Assembly (NCBI GenBank): GCA_963697525.1
Contig: OY969087.1
Span: 2,852,001-2,916,000 of the forward strand
Source: Bradymonas sp963697525
Lineage (GTDB): Bacteria > Myxococcota_A > Bradymonadia > Bradymonadales > Bradymonadaceae
Length of the DNA: 64,000 nt
Direction: 5' to 3'
Shown here: piece after piece, positions 23,740 through 33,265 of the stretch
How the letters are laid out: each line of letters starts with the position of its first letter
Position numbering within the stretch: the first letter of the stretch is position 1
The notes under the pieces: model-generated
The model's database searches: none
Told to the model about the DNA's origin: nothing
Seen by the model: the letters and a program-made list of their open reading frames with translations, nothing else
Program-made: the position numbers and the translations under genes

Positions 23740-26247
23740 ATGTTTGGTCTCAAAACAAAACAACTGTTGATGGCCCTGATCTGCTCGATGGGGTTTGTCG
23801 TGGCCACGGGATCGTCGGCGCATGCGGCGACTTGTCTGCTGGGCAGCGACGTCGACCACGACGGCTATTGTGACAACAACGACAACTGCCCGAACGTAGC
23901 CAACGCCAATCAGACCGACACCGACGGCGACGGCAAGGGCGATGCCTGCGACGATGACGACGACCAGGACGGGATCCTCGACGGCAACGACAACTGCCCG
24001 CTGACGGCCAACGCCGACCAGACCGACACCGACGGCGACGGCACCGGCGACGCCTGCGATAACGACGACGACTCCGACAATGTCGCCGACCAAAACGACA
24101 ACTGCCCGCTGGTGGCCAACGCCGACCAGACCGACACCGACGGCGACGGCAAGGGCGACGCCTGTGACGATGACGACGACAACGACGGAATTCTGGACGA
24201 CGGCGACGCGAGCGGGGCGAACGACGACGCCATCTGCGCCGACGGGCAGACCAGCAATTGCGACGACAACTGCCAGTTGGTGAGCAACCCCGGCCAGGAA
24301 GACCTCGACGGCGACGGGCTGGGTGATGCCTGCGACGACGACGTCGACGGTGACGGCGTGGCCAACGCCGACGACAACTGCCCACGCACCTCCAACCCCA
24401 GCCAGGCCGACAGCAACGGCAACGGCTTTGGTGACGCCTGCGACAGCGGTGACGCCGACGGCGACGGCGTGCCCGACAACGCCGACAACTGCCCGCAGAC
24501 GGCCAACGCCGCCCAGACGGACACCGACAGCGACGGCAAGGGCGACGCCTGCGACGCCGACGACGACGGCGACGGGGTCGACGACGGCCAGGACAACTGC
24601 CCGCTGGTGTACAACCAGGACCAGACCGACACCGACGGAAACGGCCAGGGCGATGCCTGCGACCCGGACATCGACGGGGATACGGTGGCCAACGCCGACG
24701 ACAACTGCCCGTATGACGCCAACACCAGCCAGACCGACACCGACGGCGATGGCATGGGCAACGCCTGTGACGACGACGACGACAACGATAGCGTGGCCGA
24801 CGCCGACGACAATTGCCCGCTGGTATCCAATACCGCTCAGACCGACACCGACAGCGACGGGTTGGGCGACGCCTGCGACGACGACGACGACGACGACGGG
24901 GTCAGCGACGATCAGGACAACTGTCCGCTGACGGCCAACGCCGACCAGGCCGATGCCGACGGCGACGGGCTGGGAGACGCCTGTGACAGCGACGGCGACG
25001 GCGACGGCATCGTCGACAACCAGGACAACTGCCCGCAATTGGCCAACGCCGATCAGGCCGACCTCGACAACGACAATATCGGCGACGTGTGCGACGACGA
25101 CGTCGACGGCGACGGCAAGACCAACGACCAGGACAACTGCCCGCGCACGGCCAACGCCGACCAGGCGGACACCGACGGCGACGGGTTGGGCGACGCGTGC
25201 GACTCCAACACCGACAGCGATGGGGACACCATCGACGACGGCATCGACAACTGCCCGCAGACGGCCAACACCGACCAGACCGACACCGACGGCGACGGCG
25301 TGGGCGACGCCTGCGACGACGACGACGACGGCGACGGACTCGCCGACGACTCCGACAACTGCCCGCTGGTGGTCAACGCCGACCAGGCCGACGCCGATGG
25401 CGATGGCATCGGCGACGTGTGCGACGACGATATCGACGGCGATGATGTCGCCAACGACTCCGACAACTGCCCGCAGACGGCCAACGCCGACCAGACCGAC
25501 ACCGACAGCGATGGCAAGGGCGACGCCTGCGACGGCGACGACGACGACGATGGTGTGCGCGATCCCATCGATAACTGCCCGCTGGACTCCAACCCCGACC
25601 AGGCCGACCTCGATGGCGACGGCCAGGGCGACGCCTGCGACAGCGACGACGACGGCGACAACGTTGACGACACCGAGGACAACTGCCCGCGCGTGGCCAA
25701 CAACAATCAGGCCGACCTCGACGGCGACGGTCAGGGCGACGCGTGTGACGGCGACATCGACGGCGACAACGTCGACAACGAGTCGGATAACTGTCCCGAG
25801 GACAAGAATGCCGACCAGGCCGACGCCGACCAGGACAATATCGGCGACGTGTGCGACACCGACCCCGACGGCGACGGGCTGCCCAACGCCACGGACAATT
25901 GTCCCAACGACTTCAACCCTCATCAGGACGACGCCGACGGCGACGGCAAGGGCGACGCCTGCGACACCGACATCGACGGTGACGGCGTGTCCAACACCGA
26001 CGACAACTGCCCCAACGTCGCCAACCCCGACCAGACCGACGCCGACCAAAACGGCAAAGGCGCGGCCTGCGACGACGCCGAGGCCGCCAAGGCCAATAAG
26101 GCGGCCAACCCCAGCGATTCGGGCTGCGGGTGTAGCCAATCCAGCGACAGCGTGCCGCTGAGCGGACTGGCGTTCGCCTTCTTCGCCCTGGGCCTGCTGG
26201 CCGCCGACCGGCGCCGGCGCGCCACCGGCCGGCCCGATGTCGACTAA
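23740..26247 (+). CDS. Secreted TSP3-repeat calcium-binding surface protein with MYXO-CTERM-like tail
   Basis: This 835-residue protein has a signal peptide ending at about residue 30 (SSAHAA) and about 20 thrombospondin type 3 repeats. Each has the form DNCP, then N-x-x-Q-x-D-x-D-G-D-G-x-G-D-A-C-D, the calcium-binding Asp lattice with a conserved Cys pair. It ends SGCGCSQSSDS, a hydrophobic helix and ADRRRRATGR, the pattern of MYXO-CTERM sorting tails. It is therefore expected to be exported, cut at the tail and displayed on the surface as a stiff calcium-dependent rod. GGAGG precedes the ATG. Confidence 0.88.
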   Translation: MFGLKTKQLLMALICSMGFVVATGSSAHAATCLLGSDVDHDGYCDNNDNCPNVANANQTDTDGDGKGDACDDDDDQDGILDGNDNCPLTANADQTDTDGDGTGDACDNDDDSDNVADQNDNCPLVANADQTDTDGDGKGDACDDDDDNDGILDDGDASGANDDAICADGQTSNCDDNCQLVSNPGQEDLDGDGLGDACDDDVDGDGVANADDNCPRTSNPSQADSNGNGFGDACDSGDADGDGVPDNADNCPQTANAAQTDTDSDGKGDACDADDDGDGVDDGQDNCPLVYNQDQTDTDGNGQGDACDPDIDGDTVANADDNCPYDANTSQTDTDGDGMGNACDDDDDNDSVADADDNCPLVSNTAQTDTDSDGLGDACDDDDDDDGVSDDQDNCPLTANADQADADGDGLGDACDSDGDGDGIVDNQDNCPQLANADQADLDNDNIGDVCDDDVDGDGKTNDQDNCPRTANADQADTDGDGLGDACDSNTDSDGDTIDDGIDNCPQTANTDQTDTDGDGVGDACDDDDDGDGLADDSDNCPLVVNADQADADGDGIGDVCDDDIDGDDVANDSDNCPQTANADQTDTDSDGKGDACDGDDDDDGVRDPIDNCPLDSNPDQADLDGDGQGDACDSDDDGDNVDDTEDNCPRVANNNQADLDGDGQGDACDGDIDGDNVDNESDNCPEDKNADQADADQDNIGDVCDTDPDGDGLPNATDNCPNDFNPHQDDADGDGKGDACDTDIDGDGVSNTDDNCPNVANPDQTDADQNGKGAACDDAEAAKANKAANPSDSGCGCSQSSDSVPLSGLAFAFFALGLLAADRRRRATGRPDVD

Positions 26248-26269
26248 CCCTCGACGCCGGTAGCCGGCG

Positions 26270-26303
26270 GGCGGGGCAGGGGCCTTTGTGCTCCTGCCCC
26301 GCC
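26270..26303 (+). terminator. GC-rich hairpin after the first TSP3 gene
   Basis: GGCGGGGCAGG pairs perfectly with CCTGCCCCGCC over a 12-base loop. No T-run follows, so it may be a rho-type or RNA-stability hairpin. Confidence 0.55.
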
Positions 26304-26378
26304 GGCCACGGTCCGCCCCGCTCGCGGACAAGCTTCACTGATTGATTGACCTGTTTTTTCTGGTCGCGGAGGCCTCCC

Positions 26379-29300
26379 ATGCAGCCCCTCTCCCCGGTGC
26401 ACAAATTCGGACGATTTGCAGCCACAACAATCTTTTGCCTGACCGCCTGGGTCGGGCTGGCCTCGAGCGCCCACGCAGCGACCTGCAACGGCTTAAACGA
26501 CTTCGATGGCGACGGGGTGTGCGGCTCGGACGACAACTGCCCGCTAGTGGCCAACGCCGACCAGACCGACACCGACGGCGACGGCCAGGGCGACGCCTGC
26601 GACAACGACGACGATAACGATGGCGTCGCCGACAACAACGACAATTGCCCCCTCGCCGCCAACGCCGACCAGACCGACACCGACGCCGACGGCAAGGGCG
26701 ACGCCTGCGACGACGATGACGACAACGACGGCGTGCTCGACGGCGGGGATAACTGCCCGCTGACCCCCAACGCCGACCAGGCCGACAACGACGGCGACGG
26801 CAAGGGCGATGCCTGCGACAACGACGACGACAACGACAACGTCGGCGATACCAGCGACAACTGCCCGTTTGCCGCCAACGCCGACCAGACCGACACCGAT
26901 GGCGACGGCAAGGGCGACGCCTGCGACGACGACGACGACAACGACGGGGTGCTCGACACCGACGATAATTGCCCGGTCACCCCCAATCACTCCCAGACCG
27001 ACACCGACGGCGACGGCAAAGGCGACGCCTGCGACGACGATGACGACGGCGACGGCGTGCCCGACGGCCAGGACAACTGTCCGCTGACGCCCAATCCCAG
27101 CCAGGCCGACAGCAACGGCAATGGCTACGGCGATGCCTGCGACAGCGGCGACTCTGACAGCGACGGTGTGCCCGACAACGCCGACAACTGCCCACAGACG
27201 GCCAACCCCAACCAGACCGACACCGACGGCGATGGCAAGGGCGACGCGTGCGACGGCGATGACGACGGCGACGGGGTCGCCGATGGCTCGGACAACTGCC
27301 CGCTGGTGTACAACCAGGACCAGACCGACACCGACTCGGATAACGTGGGGGATGCCTGCGACGCCGATCTCGACGGCGACGGGGTCACCAACGCCGACGA
27401 CAACTGCCCGTCGGCGCCCAACCCTCAGCAGGTCGACACCGATGGCGACGGAGCCGGCAACGCCTGCGACGCCGATGACGACGCCGACGGCGTCGACGAC
27501 AGCCAGGACAATTGTCCCGAGCAGGCCAACCCCGGCCAGGAGGACCTCGACGGCGACGGCCTGGGCGACCAATGTGACCCCGACGATGACGGCGACGGGG
27601 TCGACGATGGCCAGGACAATTGCCCCAGGGTCGAAAACCCCGACCAGGCCGACCTCGACGGCGACGGCAAGGGCGACGCGTGCGACAGCGACCGCGACGA
27701 CGATGGCGTCGCCGACAGCCAGGACAACTGCCCGTCGGTCGCCAACTCCTCGCAGGACGACCTCGACGGCGACAACGTGGGCGACGCCTGTGACGACGAT
27801 GACGACGGCGACGGGGTCGCGGACACCGCCGACAACTGCCCGCGCAACGCCAACCCCAACCAGGACGACAGCGACCACGACGGGGTGGGCGACGCGTGCG
27901 ACTCCAACACCGACACCGACGGCGACGGCTACGACGACGGCATCGACAACTGCCCGCAGACGCCCAACGCCGGCCAGGAGGACACCGACGGCGATGGGGT
28001 GGGCGACGCCTGCGACGATGACGACGACGGCGACGGCGTGCGCGATACCGACGATAACTGTCCCAAGACCGTCAACTCCGGGCAGTTGGATAGCGACGGC
28101 GACGGCCAGGGCGACGCCTGCGACGACGACCTCGACGGCGACGGGGTGGCCAACGCCGACGACAACTGCCCGTCGGCACAAAACCCCGCACAGAACGACA
28201 CCGACCAGGATGGCCGGGGCGACGTGTGCGACCACGACGACGACGGCGACGGTGTCCGAGACTCGCTGGACAATTGCCCGCTGACCGAAAACCCCAGCCA
28301 GGCCGACCTCGATCAGGACGGCACCGGCGACGCCTGCGACGACGACACCGACGGCGACGGGGTCGCCGACGCCGACGACAATTGCCCCCGGGCGGCCAAC
28401 GGCGGCCAGGCCGACCTCGACCAGGACGGCACCGGCGACGTGTGCGACGACGACCTCGACGGCGACGGCGTGACCAACGCCGACGACAACTGCCCGGAGA
28501 ACGCCAACCCCGCCCAGCATGACACCGACGACGACGGCCTGGGCGACGTGTGCGACGCCGATCCCGAGGGCGACGGCATCCCCTCCTCCCAGGACAACTG
28601 CCCGGAGGCGTTCAACCCCGACCAGACCGACACCGACCAAAACGGCGTCGGCGACGCCTGCGATGGCGATGCCGACGGCGACGGGGTCGGCGACGACCAG
28701 GACAATTGTCCGCTGCTCGCCAACCAGGCGCAGACGGACACCGACGGCGACGGCATCGGCGACGAATGTGACGCCGACGACGACGGCGACGACGTGGCCG
28801 ACCACGACGACAATTGCCCGCTGGTCGACAACCCCCGGCAGATCGACTCCGACGGTGACGGCCAGGGCGATGCCTGCGACACCGACGACGACAACGACGG
28901 GCTGTCCGACGCCGACGAAAAGCAGCTCGGCACGTCGACGACCAGCGTAGACACCGACGGCGACGGCGTCGACGACGCCGCCGAGGTCGAGGCGCACACC
29001 GACCCGCTTCGCCCGGAAGACCGCCCCGGCCACCTGCGCCCGGCCGGCGGCATCGCCGCGGGCGGTGGGTGCAACCAATCGGGGCAGAGCGGGCCGGGTG
29101 GCGCCTCGCTATTCGTCTTGCTGGGGCTGGTGGGGCTGGTCTTGGTGCGAAAGCGCCGCCGGACGCACGCCGCCGGCGCCGCCGCGCTCGCCATCGTGGT
29201 GGTGCTGGCCGCGCCCAGCGCCGCGCGGGCCGACGGCATGGACGCGATGGCCTTTCGGCCCACCGGTCTGCGCAACGGCGCCGTCACGCTGGAGGGATCA

Positions 29301-30809
29301 CCGACGCTCGCCCCGCTGGGCTTTAGCCTGGGGCTGAGCTACCGCTTCGCGAGCACCCCCGCGCAATATGTCGATGCCAGCACCGGCGAGCGTCTGCTGC
29401 CGATCATCGACTCCCAACATGTCCTGGACCTGCGTGGCACGGTGGGCATCCTCAACGGGCTCAACCTGGGGGTCGATCTGCCCGTGCTCATGAGCCGCAG
29501 CGCCGACCCCAACTTCGCCGACGAGCTCTCCCAAAACGGCATCGGCGACGTGGGCCTGCGCATGAAGTTCGCGCTGCTCGACCGCCAGCAGGCCATCGCC
29601 GGTCTGGCCGTCGAGGGGACGATGTTTCTTCCCACCGGCGACGCCGCCGGTCTGACCGGCGCCGGCGGGGTCAGCGGCGGGGTCAACCTCATCGCCGACG
29701 CCGACCTCGCCGACTTCACGCCCCTGGTCAACCTTGGCTACCTGGCCGGGCCGCGCCACAGCTTCGAGGGCAACACCGACGACAATCGCATCACCTACGG
29801 GGCGGGCGTGCGCTATGCCATTCCCGGCGTCGACGACTTGAGCGCGGCCGCCGAATGGAGCGGCGCGCTCGACTATCTGACCGGGGACTCCAACAACCAG
29901 ATGAACCTGGCGGTGGTCCAGCAGTTGGGCGCCTGGTCGCTGGCCGTGGGCGGCGGCCCCGGCGTCGGCGATGTGGTGGGCACGCCCAAGTGGTCGGCCT
30001 TCGCCGACGTGTCGTTCACCCCGGCCAGCTCCATCGAGTTGGACTCCGACGGCATCGTGGGAAGCGCGGACAAATGTCCCAAGCTCAACGAGGACTTCGA
30101 CGGATTCGAGGACACCGACGGCTGCCCCGATACTGACAACGACGGCGACGGGTTGGCCGATGCGCAGGACAGTTGTCCGCTGAAGGCCGAGGACCGCGAC
30201 GGCTTCGAGGACAACGATGGCTGCCCGGACACCGACAACGACGGCGACGGGTTGGCCGACAACAAAGACAAGTGCCCCAACCGCGCCGAGGACCACGACG
30301 GTTTCCAGGACAACGACGGCTGCCCGGACACCGACAACGACGGCGACGGCATCCCCGACGCCGAGGACAAGTGCCCCATGGTCGCCGAGACCCCCAACGG
30401 CTATCTCGACAGCGACGGCTGCGCCGACAAAAAGCCCACGTATGTGTTCACCAAGGAAAAGCCGGTCATTTTGCACTCCATCCACTTCAAGACCGGCTCG
30501 GACAAGATCCTGAAGAAGTCCTACCCGGTGCTCGACGAGGTCGCCGAGTCCCTCGAGGAGCAGAAGAACGTGCGGGTGCGCGTGGAGGGCCACACCGATG
30601 ACACGGGCAAATCCGGCTATAACCTGACGCTGAGCCAGCAGCGCGCGCTGGCCGTGGTCAACTACCTGGTCGAGCAGGGCGGCATCGACCGCAGCCGGCT
30701 GGAGTACGAGGGCTATGGCGAGACCCAGCCGCTCGTACCCAACACCGACTCGGCCAGCCGGGCGAAGAACCGGCGCGTGGAGTTTCGGGTGATCGGGTTC
30801 GTGAAGTAG
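26379..30809 (+). CDS. In-frame fusion of a TSP3/MYXO-CTERM-type surface protein with an OmpA-family porin
   Basis: This 1476-residue reading frame has an N-terminal signal peptide (cut after SSAHA) and 22 TSP3 repeats to about 860. A MYXO-CTERM-like tail follows at about 895-930: GGGCNQSGQSG, then a hydrophobic helix, then RKRRR. With no stop, there comes a second classical signal peptide (AIVVVLAAPSAARA, ending near 951), a beta-barrel (about 952-1220), four more TSP3 units, and an OmpA peptidoglycan-binding domain (about 1350-1476, with FKTGSDKI, VEGHTDDTG and NRRVEFRV). ATG 26379 with GGAGG upstream is the start. An in-frame GTG at 29145 could begin a separate OmpA protein. It could be a polyprotein, two overlapping translations, or a lost stop codon. 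Confidence 0.85.
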   Translation: MQPLSPVHKFGRFAATTIFCLTAWVGLASSAHAATCNGLNDFDGDGVCGSDDNCPLVANADQTDTDGDGQGDACDNDDDNDGVADNNDNCPLAANADQTDTDADGKGDACDDDDDNDGVLDGGDNCPLTPNADQADNDGDGKGDACDNDDDNDNVGDTSDNCPFAANADQTDTDGDGKGDACDDDDDNDGVLDTDDNCPVTPNHSQTDTDGDGKGDACDDDDDGDGVPDGQDNCPLTPNPSQADSNGNGYGDACDSGDSDSDGVPDNADNCPQTANPNQTDTDGDGKGDACDGDDDGDGVADGSDNCPLVYNQDQTDTDSDNVGDACDADLDGDGVTNADDNCPSAPNPQQVDTDGDGAGNACDADDDADGVDDSQDNCPEQANPGQEDLDGDGLGDQCDPDDDGDGVDDGQDNCPRVENPDQADLDGDGKGDACDSDRDDDGVADSQDNCPSVANSSQDDLDGDNVGDACDDDDDGDGVADTADNCPRNANPNQDDSDHDGVGDACDSNTDTDGDGYDDGIDNCPQTPNAGQEDTDGDGVGDACDDDDDGDGVRDTDDNCPKTVNSGQLDSDGDGQGDACDDDLDGDGVANADDNCPSAQNPAQNDTDQDGRGDVCDHDDDGDGVRDSLDNCPLTENPSQADLDQDGTGDACDDDTDGDGVADADDNCPRAANGGQADLDQDGTGDVCDDDLDGDGVTNADDNCPENANPAQHDTDDDGLGDVCDADPEGDGIPSSQDNCPEAFNPDQTDTDQNGVGDACDGDADGDGVGDDQDNCPLLANQAQTDTDGDGIGDECDADDDGDDVADHDDNCPLVDNPRQIDSDGDGQGDACDTDDDNDGLSDADEKQLGTSTTSVDTDGDGVDDAAEVEAHTDPLRPEDRPGHLRPAGGIAAGGGCNQSGQSGPGGASLFVLLGLVGLVLVRKRRRTHAAGAAALAIVVVLAAPSAARADGMDAMAFRPTGLRNGAVTLEGSPTLAPLGFSLGLSYRFASTPAQYVDASTGERLLPIIDSQHVLDLRGTVGILNGLNLGVDLPVLMSRSADPNFADELSQNGIGDVGLRMKFALLDRQQAIAGLAVEGTMFLPTGDAAGLTGAGGVSGGVNLIADADLADFTPLVNLGYLAGPRHSFEGNTDDNRITYGAGVRYAIPGVDDLSAAAEWSGALDYLTGDSNNQMNLAVVQQLGAWSLAVGGGPGVGDVVGTPKWSAFADVSFTPASSIELDSDGIVGSADKCPKLNEDFDGFEDTDGCPDTDNDGDGLADAQDSCPLKAEDRDGFEDNDGCPDTDNDGDGLADNKDKCPNRAEDHDGFQDNDGCPDTDNDGDGIPDAEDKCPMVAETPNGYLDSDGCADKKPTYVFTKEKPVILHSIHFKTGSDKILKKSYPVLDEVAESLEEQKNVRVRVEGHTDDTGKSGYNLTLSQQRALAVVNYLVEQGGIDRSRLEYEGYGETQPLVPNTDSASRAKNRRVEFRVIGFVK

Positions 30810-30816
30810 GCGTGCC

Positions 30817-32019
30817 CTAGAACCGGCCGTGCAGCAACAGCCCGCCGCCATCGGAGCCCACCATCGGGCTCAGGGACACCGCCGGATCATCGGCTTTGCC
30901 GCCGGCCTTGGGCATATCGGTGGGGGCGTCGGCGGGCGTGTCAGCAGCAGGCGTGCTGCCGCCGGCGAGCGCGTTCCAGCTCAGAAGGGTCACTCCGCCG
31001 GTCAGCAGCACGGTGCCCGCCACGCCCAACGTCATGCCGGCGCCGCCGGTGGCGTAGACGTCGGGGCATTGGGCCGCCGGCACGCCCGAGGCGCAGGCGG
31101 TCTCGCCGTCGATGGCGGTCAGGTAGATGCCCGTGCCCAACAGGGCCGCGCCGGCGACCACCCCGATGAGCCCGTAGGTCTTGCGCGCACTTCCCAGCCG
31201 GTCGATGGGGCCCACGCCCGTGGTCACCGCGACGGCCTCGGGATCGGTGCGGCTCATATGCACCCGCAGCAGCACCGGGCCTTTGGTGCCCTCGTTGACC
31301 ATGACCTGCTCTTTGAGCCCCTGATAGCCCTCTTTGTGAAAGCGCACCTCGTGGGAGCCGGGGCCAACCGCGCGGGTGACCTCACCCTGGCCGGCGGGCT
31401 GATCGTCGACGTAAATCTGGGCGTCGGCGGGGATGACGCTGATGCGCAGCGGCACGCTGCCGGCGGGGGGAGGGCCGGCTGGCTTGGCCTTTGTGCCGCC
31501 CTTGGGACTGGCGCTGGCCTGGGCGGCGCCGGGAAGCGCCGTGCCAATGAGCGCCGCCTTGAGGCTCGAGCGGAACGTGCGCTTGACCTCGGCTTCGCCG
31601 CACAATTCGCAGCTTCCCTTCTCGGTGTTGAGCTTTTTGCCCGAGCGCAGATCGTACATCTGGATGGTCCAGTTGTAGATCTCGGCCTCGCCGCTCATCT
31701 CGATGCTCAGCCCCGCGGGGGCTCCGATGGCCTTGCCCGCCTTGGTCAGGCAGTCACCGGTAAAACAGTCCCGGGTAATCGGTGCCATCTTGCCGCGGGC
31801 CTTGTCGAAGCCGATAAAGCTCCAGCGGTCGACCGAGTCGAACGCCTTGGCGACTTCGCCGTGAAGTCCCTTGACCAGGTTAGGGCTGATCTTGCCGGCC
31901 TCGAATTTCAGGCCGGCCATCTGCGCGGCCTCGGCGTGCCGGGGGCTGAACGCCAGGGTAGCCATGGAGACGGCGATGACCGTCACGAATACTCGGAAAA
32001 GCTGCCAGGGTCGATGCAT
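30817..32019 (-). CDS. PEGA-domain envelope protein
   Basis: This 400-residue protein has a signal peptide (cut near AEA-AQ at about 31). A region of about 150 residues follows with four Cys (DCFTGDC and CELCGE). Then comes a PEGA domain at about 205-265 (RISVIPADAQIYVDDQPAG to GSHEVRFHKEGYQG), a surface-layer-associated beta domain. Two hydrophobic helices and a C-terminal strand ending in Phe complete it. GAGG precedes ATG 32019, which is favoured over a start 57 bases upstream that would bury the signal peptide. It has its own promoter and is convergent with the OmpA fusion. Role in the cell envelope is inferred. Confidence 0.75.
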   Translation of the reverse strand: MHRPWQLFRVFVTVIAVSMATLAFSPRHAEAAQMAGLKFEAGKISPNLVKGLHGEVAKAFDSVDRWSFIGFDKARGKMAPITRDCFTGDCLTKAGKAIGAPAGLSIEMSGEAEIYNWTIQMYDLRSGKKLNTEKGSCELCGEAEVKRTFRSSLKAALIGTALPGAAQASASPKGGTKAKPAGPPPAGSVPLRISVIPADAQIYVDDQPAGQGEVTRAVGPGSHEVRFHKEGYQGLKEQVMVNEGTKGPVLLRVHMSRTDPEAVAVTTGVGPIDRLGSARKTYGLIGVVAGAALLGTGIYLTAIDGETACASGVPAAQCPDVYATGGAGMTLGVAGTVLLTGGVTLLSWNALAGGSTPAADTPADAPTDMPKAGGKADDPAVSLSPMVGSDGGGLLLHGRF

Positions 32020-32063
32020 CGGGAAAACCTCAAAGAAAGCGTAACAGTTCAGTATTTTCCGGC

Positions 32064-32092
32064 AGTGTAGCGTCACTCGCCGCGAACGCCAA
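32064..32092 (-). promoter_or_regulatory. Candidate sigma-70 promoter of the PEGA gene
   Basis: On the minus strand TTGGCG, 17 bases and TACACT, giving a leader of about 40 bases. Confidence 0.5.
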
Positions 32093-32142
32093 CTTTCACA
32101 TAATTTGGGACGCCGCGCTCACCGCTCGTATTCGATCGGCGG

Positions 32143-32985
32143 TCACTCTCCCACCGGGATATCCACGTGCTCGAAGGCCGAAATATGGGTGCCGAAGAAG
32201 CGCTCGGCCGTCGGTTTGAAGCCCTCGGGCACGTCGGTGAGCAGAAAATGCAGCTCGCGTCCGGCGCGCTCGCCGCGCAGCAACTCGGCCTCCGCCAGGG
32301 CCACGCGCAGGTCCCGGGCGGTGGAAGTGGCCGAGTCGACGAGCATGATCGGCTGGGTGACCAGCTCGTCGAGCGCCTGCGCGATGGTCTCGCGCAAGAT
32401 CGGGTAGTGGGTACACCCCAGAATCATGGTGTCGACGTCGGTGTCGGCCAAGCCCGCCAGGTAGGTGCGGGCGACCTCGGCGGGGACCGCGCCCGACAGC
32501 CATCCCTCCTCGGCCAGCGGCACGAACAGCGGACAGGGCGTCTGGACCACGCGCACATCCGGCCGCAACCGCTGGAGCGCGCGCGGGTACGACCCGCTTC
32601 GCACCGTGCCGCGCGTGCCGATGACGGCAATGGAGCCCGATTGGGTCGCCGCGGCGGCGGTGCGCGCGACCGGCTCGATGACGCCGAGCACGGGCATGTC
32701 GTGACGCTCTTGGACCGCCTGCAGCGCAAACGCGCTGGCCGTATTGCAGGCCACCACGATGGCCTTGACGCCGCGTTGGGCCAACAGATCGGTGGCATTG
32801 AGCGCGTAGCGGCGCACCGTCTGCGGCCCGCGGTTGCCGTAGGGCACCCGGGCGGTGTCGCCCAGGTAGATAATGTCCTCGTCGGGCAATAATTCGGTGA
32901 CGGCGCGCATGACCGTCAGCCCGCCCACGCCACTGTCGAATACCCCGATGGGGCGCTCCTTCTCACCGTCGATGTGCGCGGCCAC
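32143..32985 (-). CDS. murI: Glutamate racemase
   Basis: MurI converts L- to D-glutamate for peptidoglycan. The 280-residue protein shows IGVFDSGVGGLTV near the N-terminus, VACNTASAFALQ (first catalytic Cys) and MILGCTHYPILRE (second catalytic Cys), all intact. I choose GTG 32985, preceded by GGAG at 7 bases, because it starts a few residues before the first strand as in other MurI; an in-frame ATG at 33051 would add 22 unlikely residues. It is transcribed away from the MopE cluster. Confidence 0.95.
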   Translation of the reverse strand: MAAHIDGEKERPIGVFDSGVGGLTVMRAVTELLPDEDIIYLGDTARVPYGNRGPQTVRRYALNATDLLAQRGVKAIVVACNTASAFALQAVQERHDMPVLGVIEPVARTAAAATQSGSIAVIGTRGTVRSGSYPRALQRLRPDVRVVQTPCPLFVPLAEEGWLSGAVPAEVARTYLAGLADTDVDTMILGCTHYPILRETIAQALDELVTQPIMLVDSATSTARDLRVALAEAELLRGERAGRELHFLLTDVPEGFKPTAERFFGTHISAFEHVDIPVGE

Positions 32986-33098
32986 TGCATACTCCGGACA
33001 ACGTCTACTAAGTCTCGTGGGGAGGCTAATGCCATCTGGGCCCCATGACAACAGTTTGTCTTACAACATGCTCTCGGCGAGGTTTCATTCGCGAAGGT

Positions 33099-33151
33099 TT
33101 GCAAGGTCGTTGATTTTGTTGTATGTATACGGTGTAAACATTGCTCGACAA
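33099..33151. promoter_or_regulatory. AT-rich divergent promoter region between murI and the first MopE gene
   Basis: On the minus strand TTGTCG, 16 bases and TATACA point to murI. On the plus strand TTGCAA, 17 bases and TATGTA point to the repeat-protein gene. The two overlap in a strikingly AT-rich patch, but both matches are moderate. Confidence 0.4.
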
Positions 33152-33265
33152 TACCGACCGACGCGCTGCGCCTCCTTTCAAGATGCACAGAAGCGCGGTT
33201 TCGTGCGTATCTGGCGAGCAAAGTTCATTGTGTGATTCCAATTGCTCAACCCAAGGGAGCCGTAA

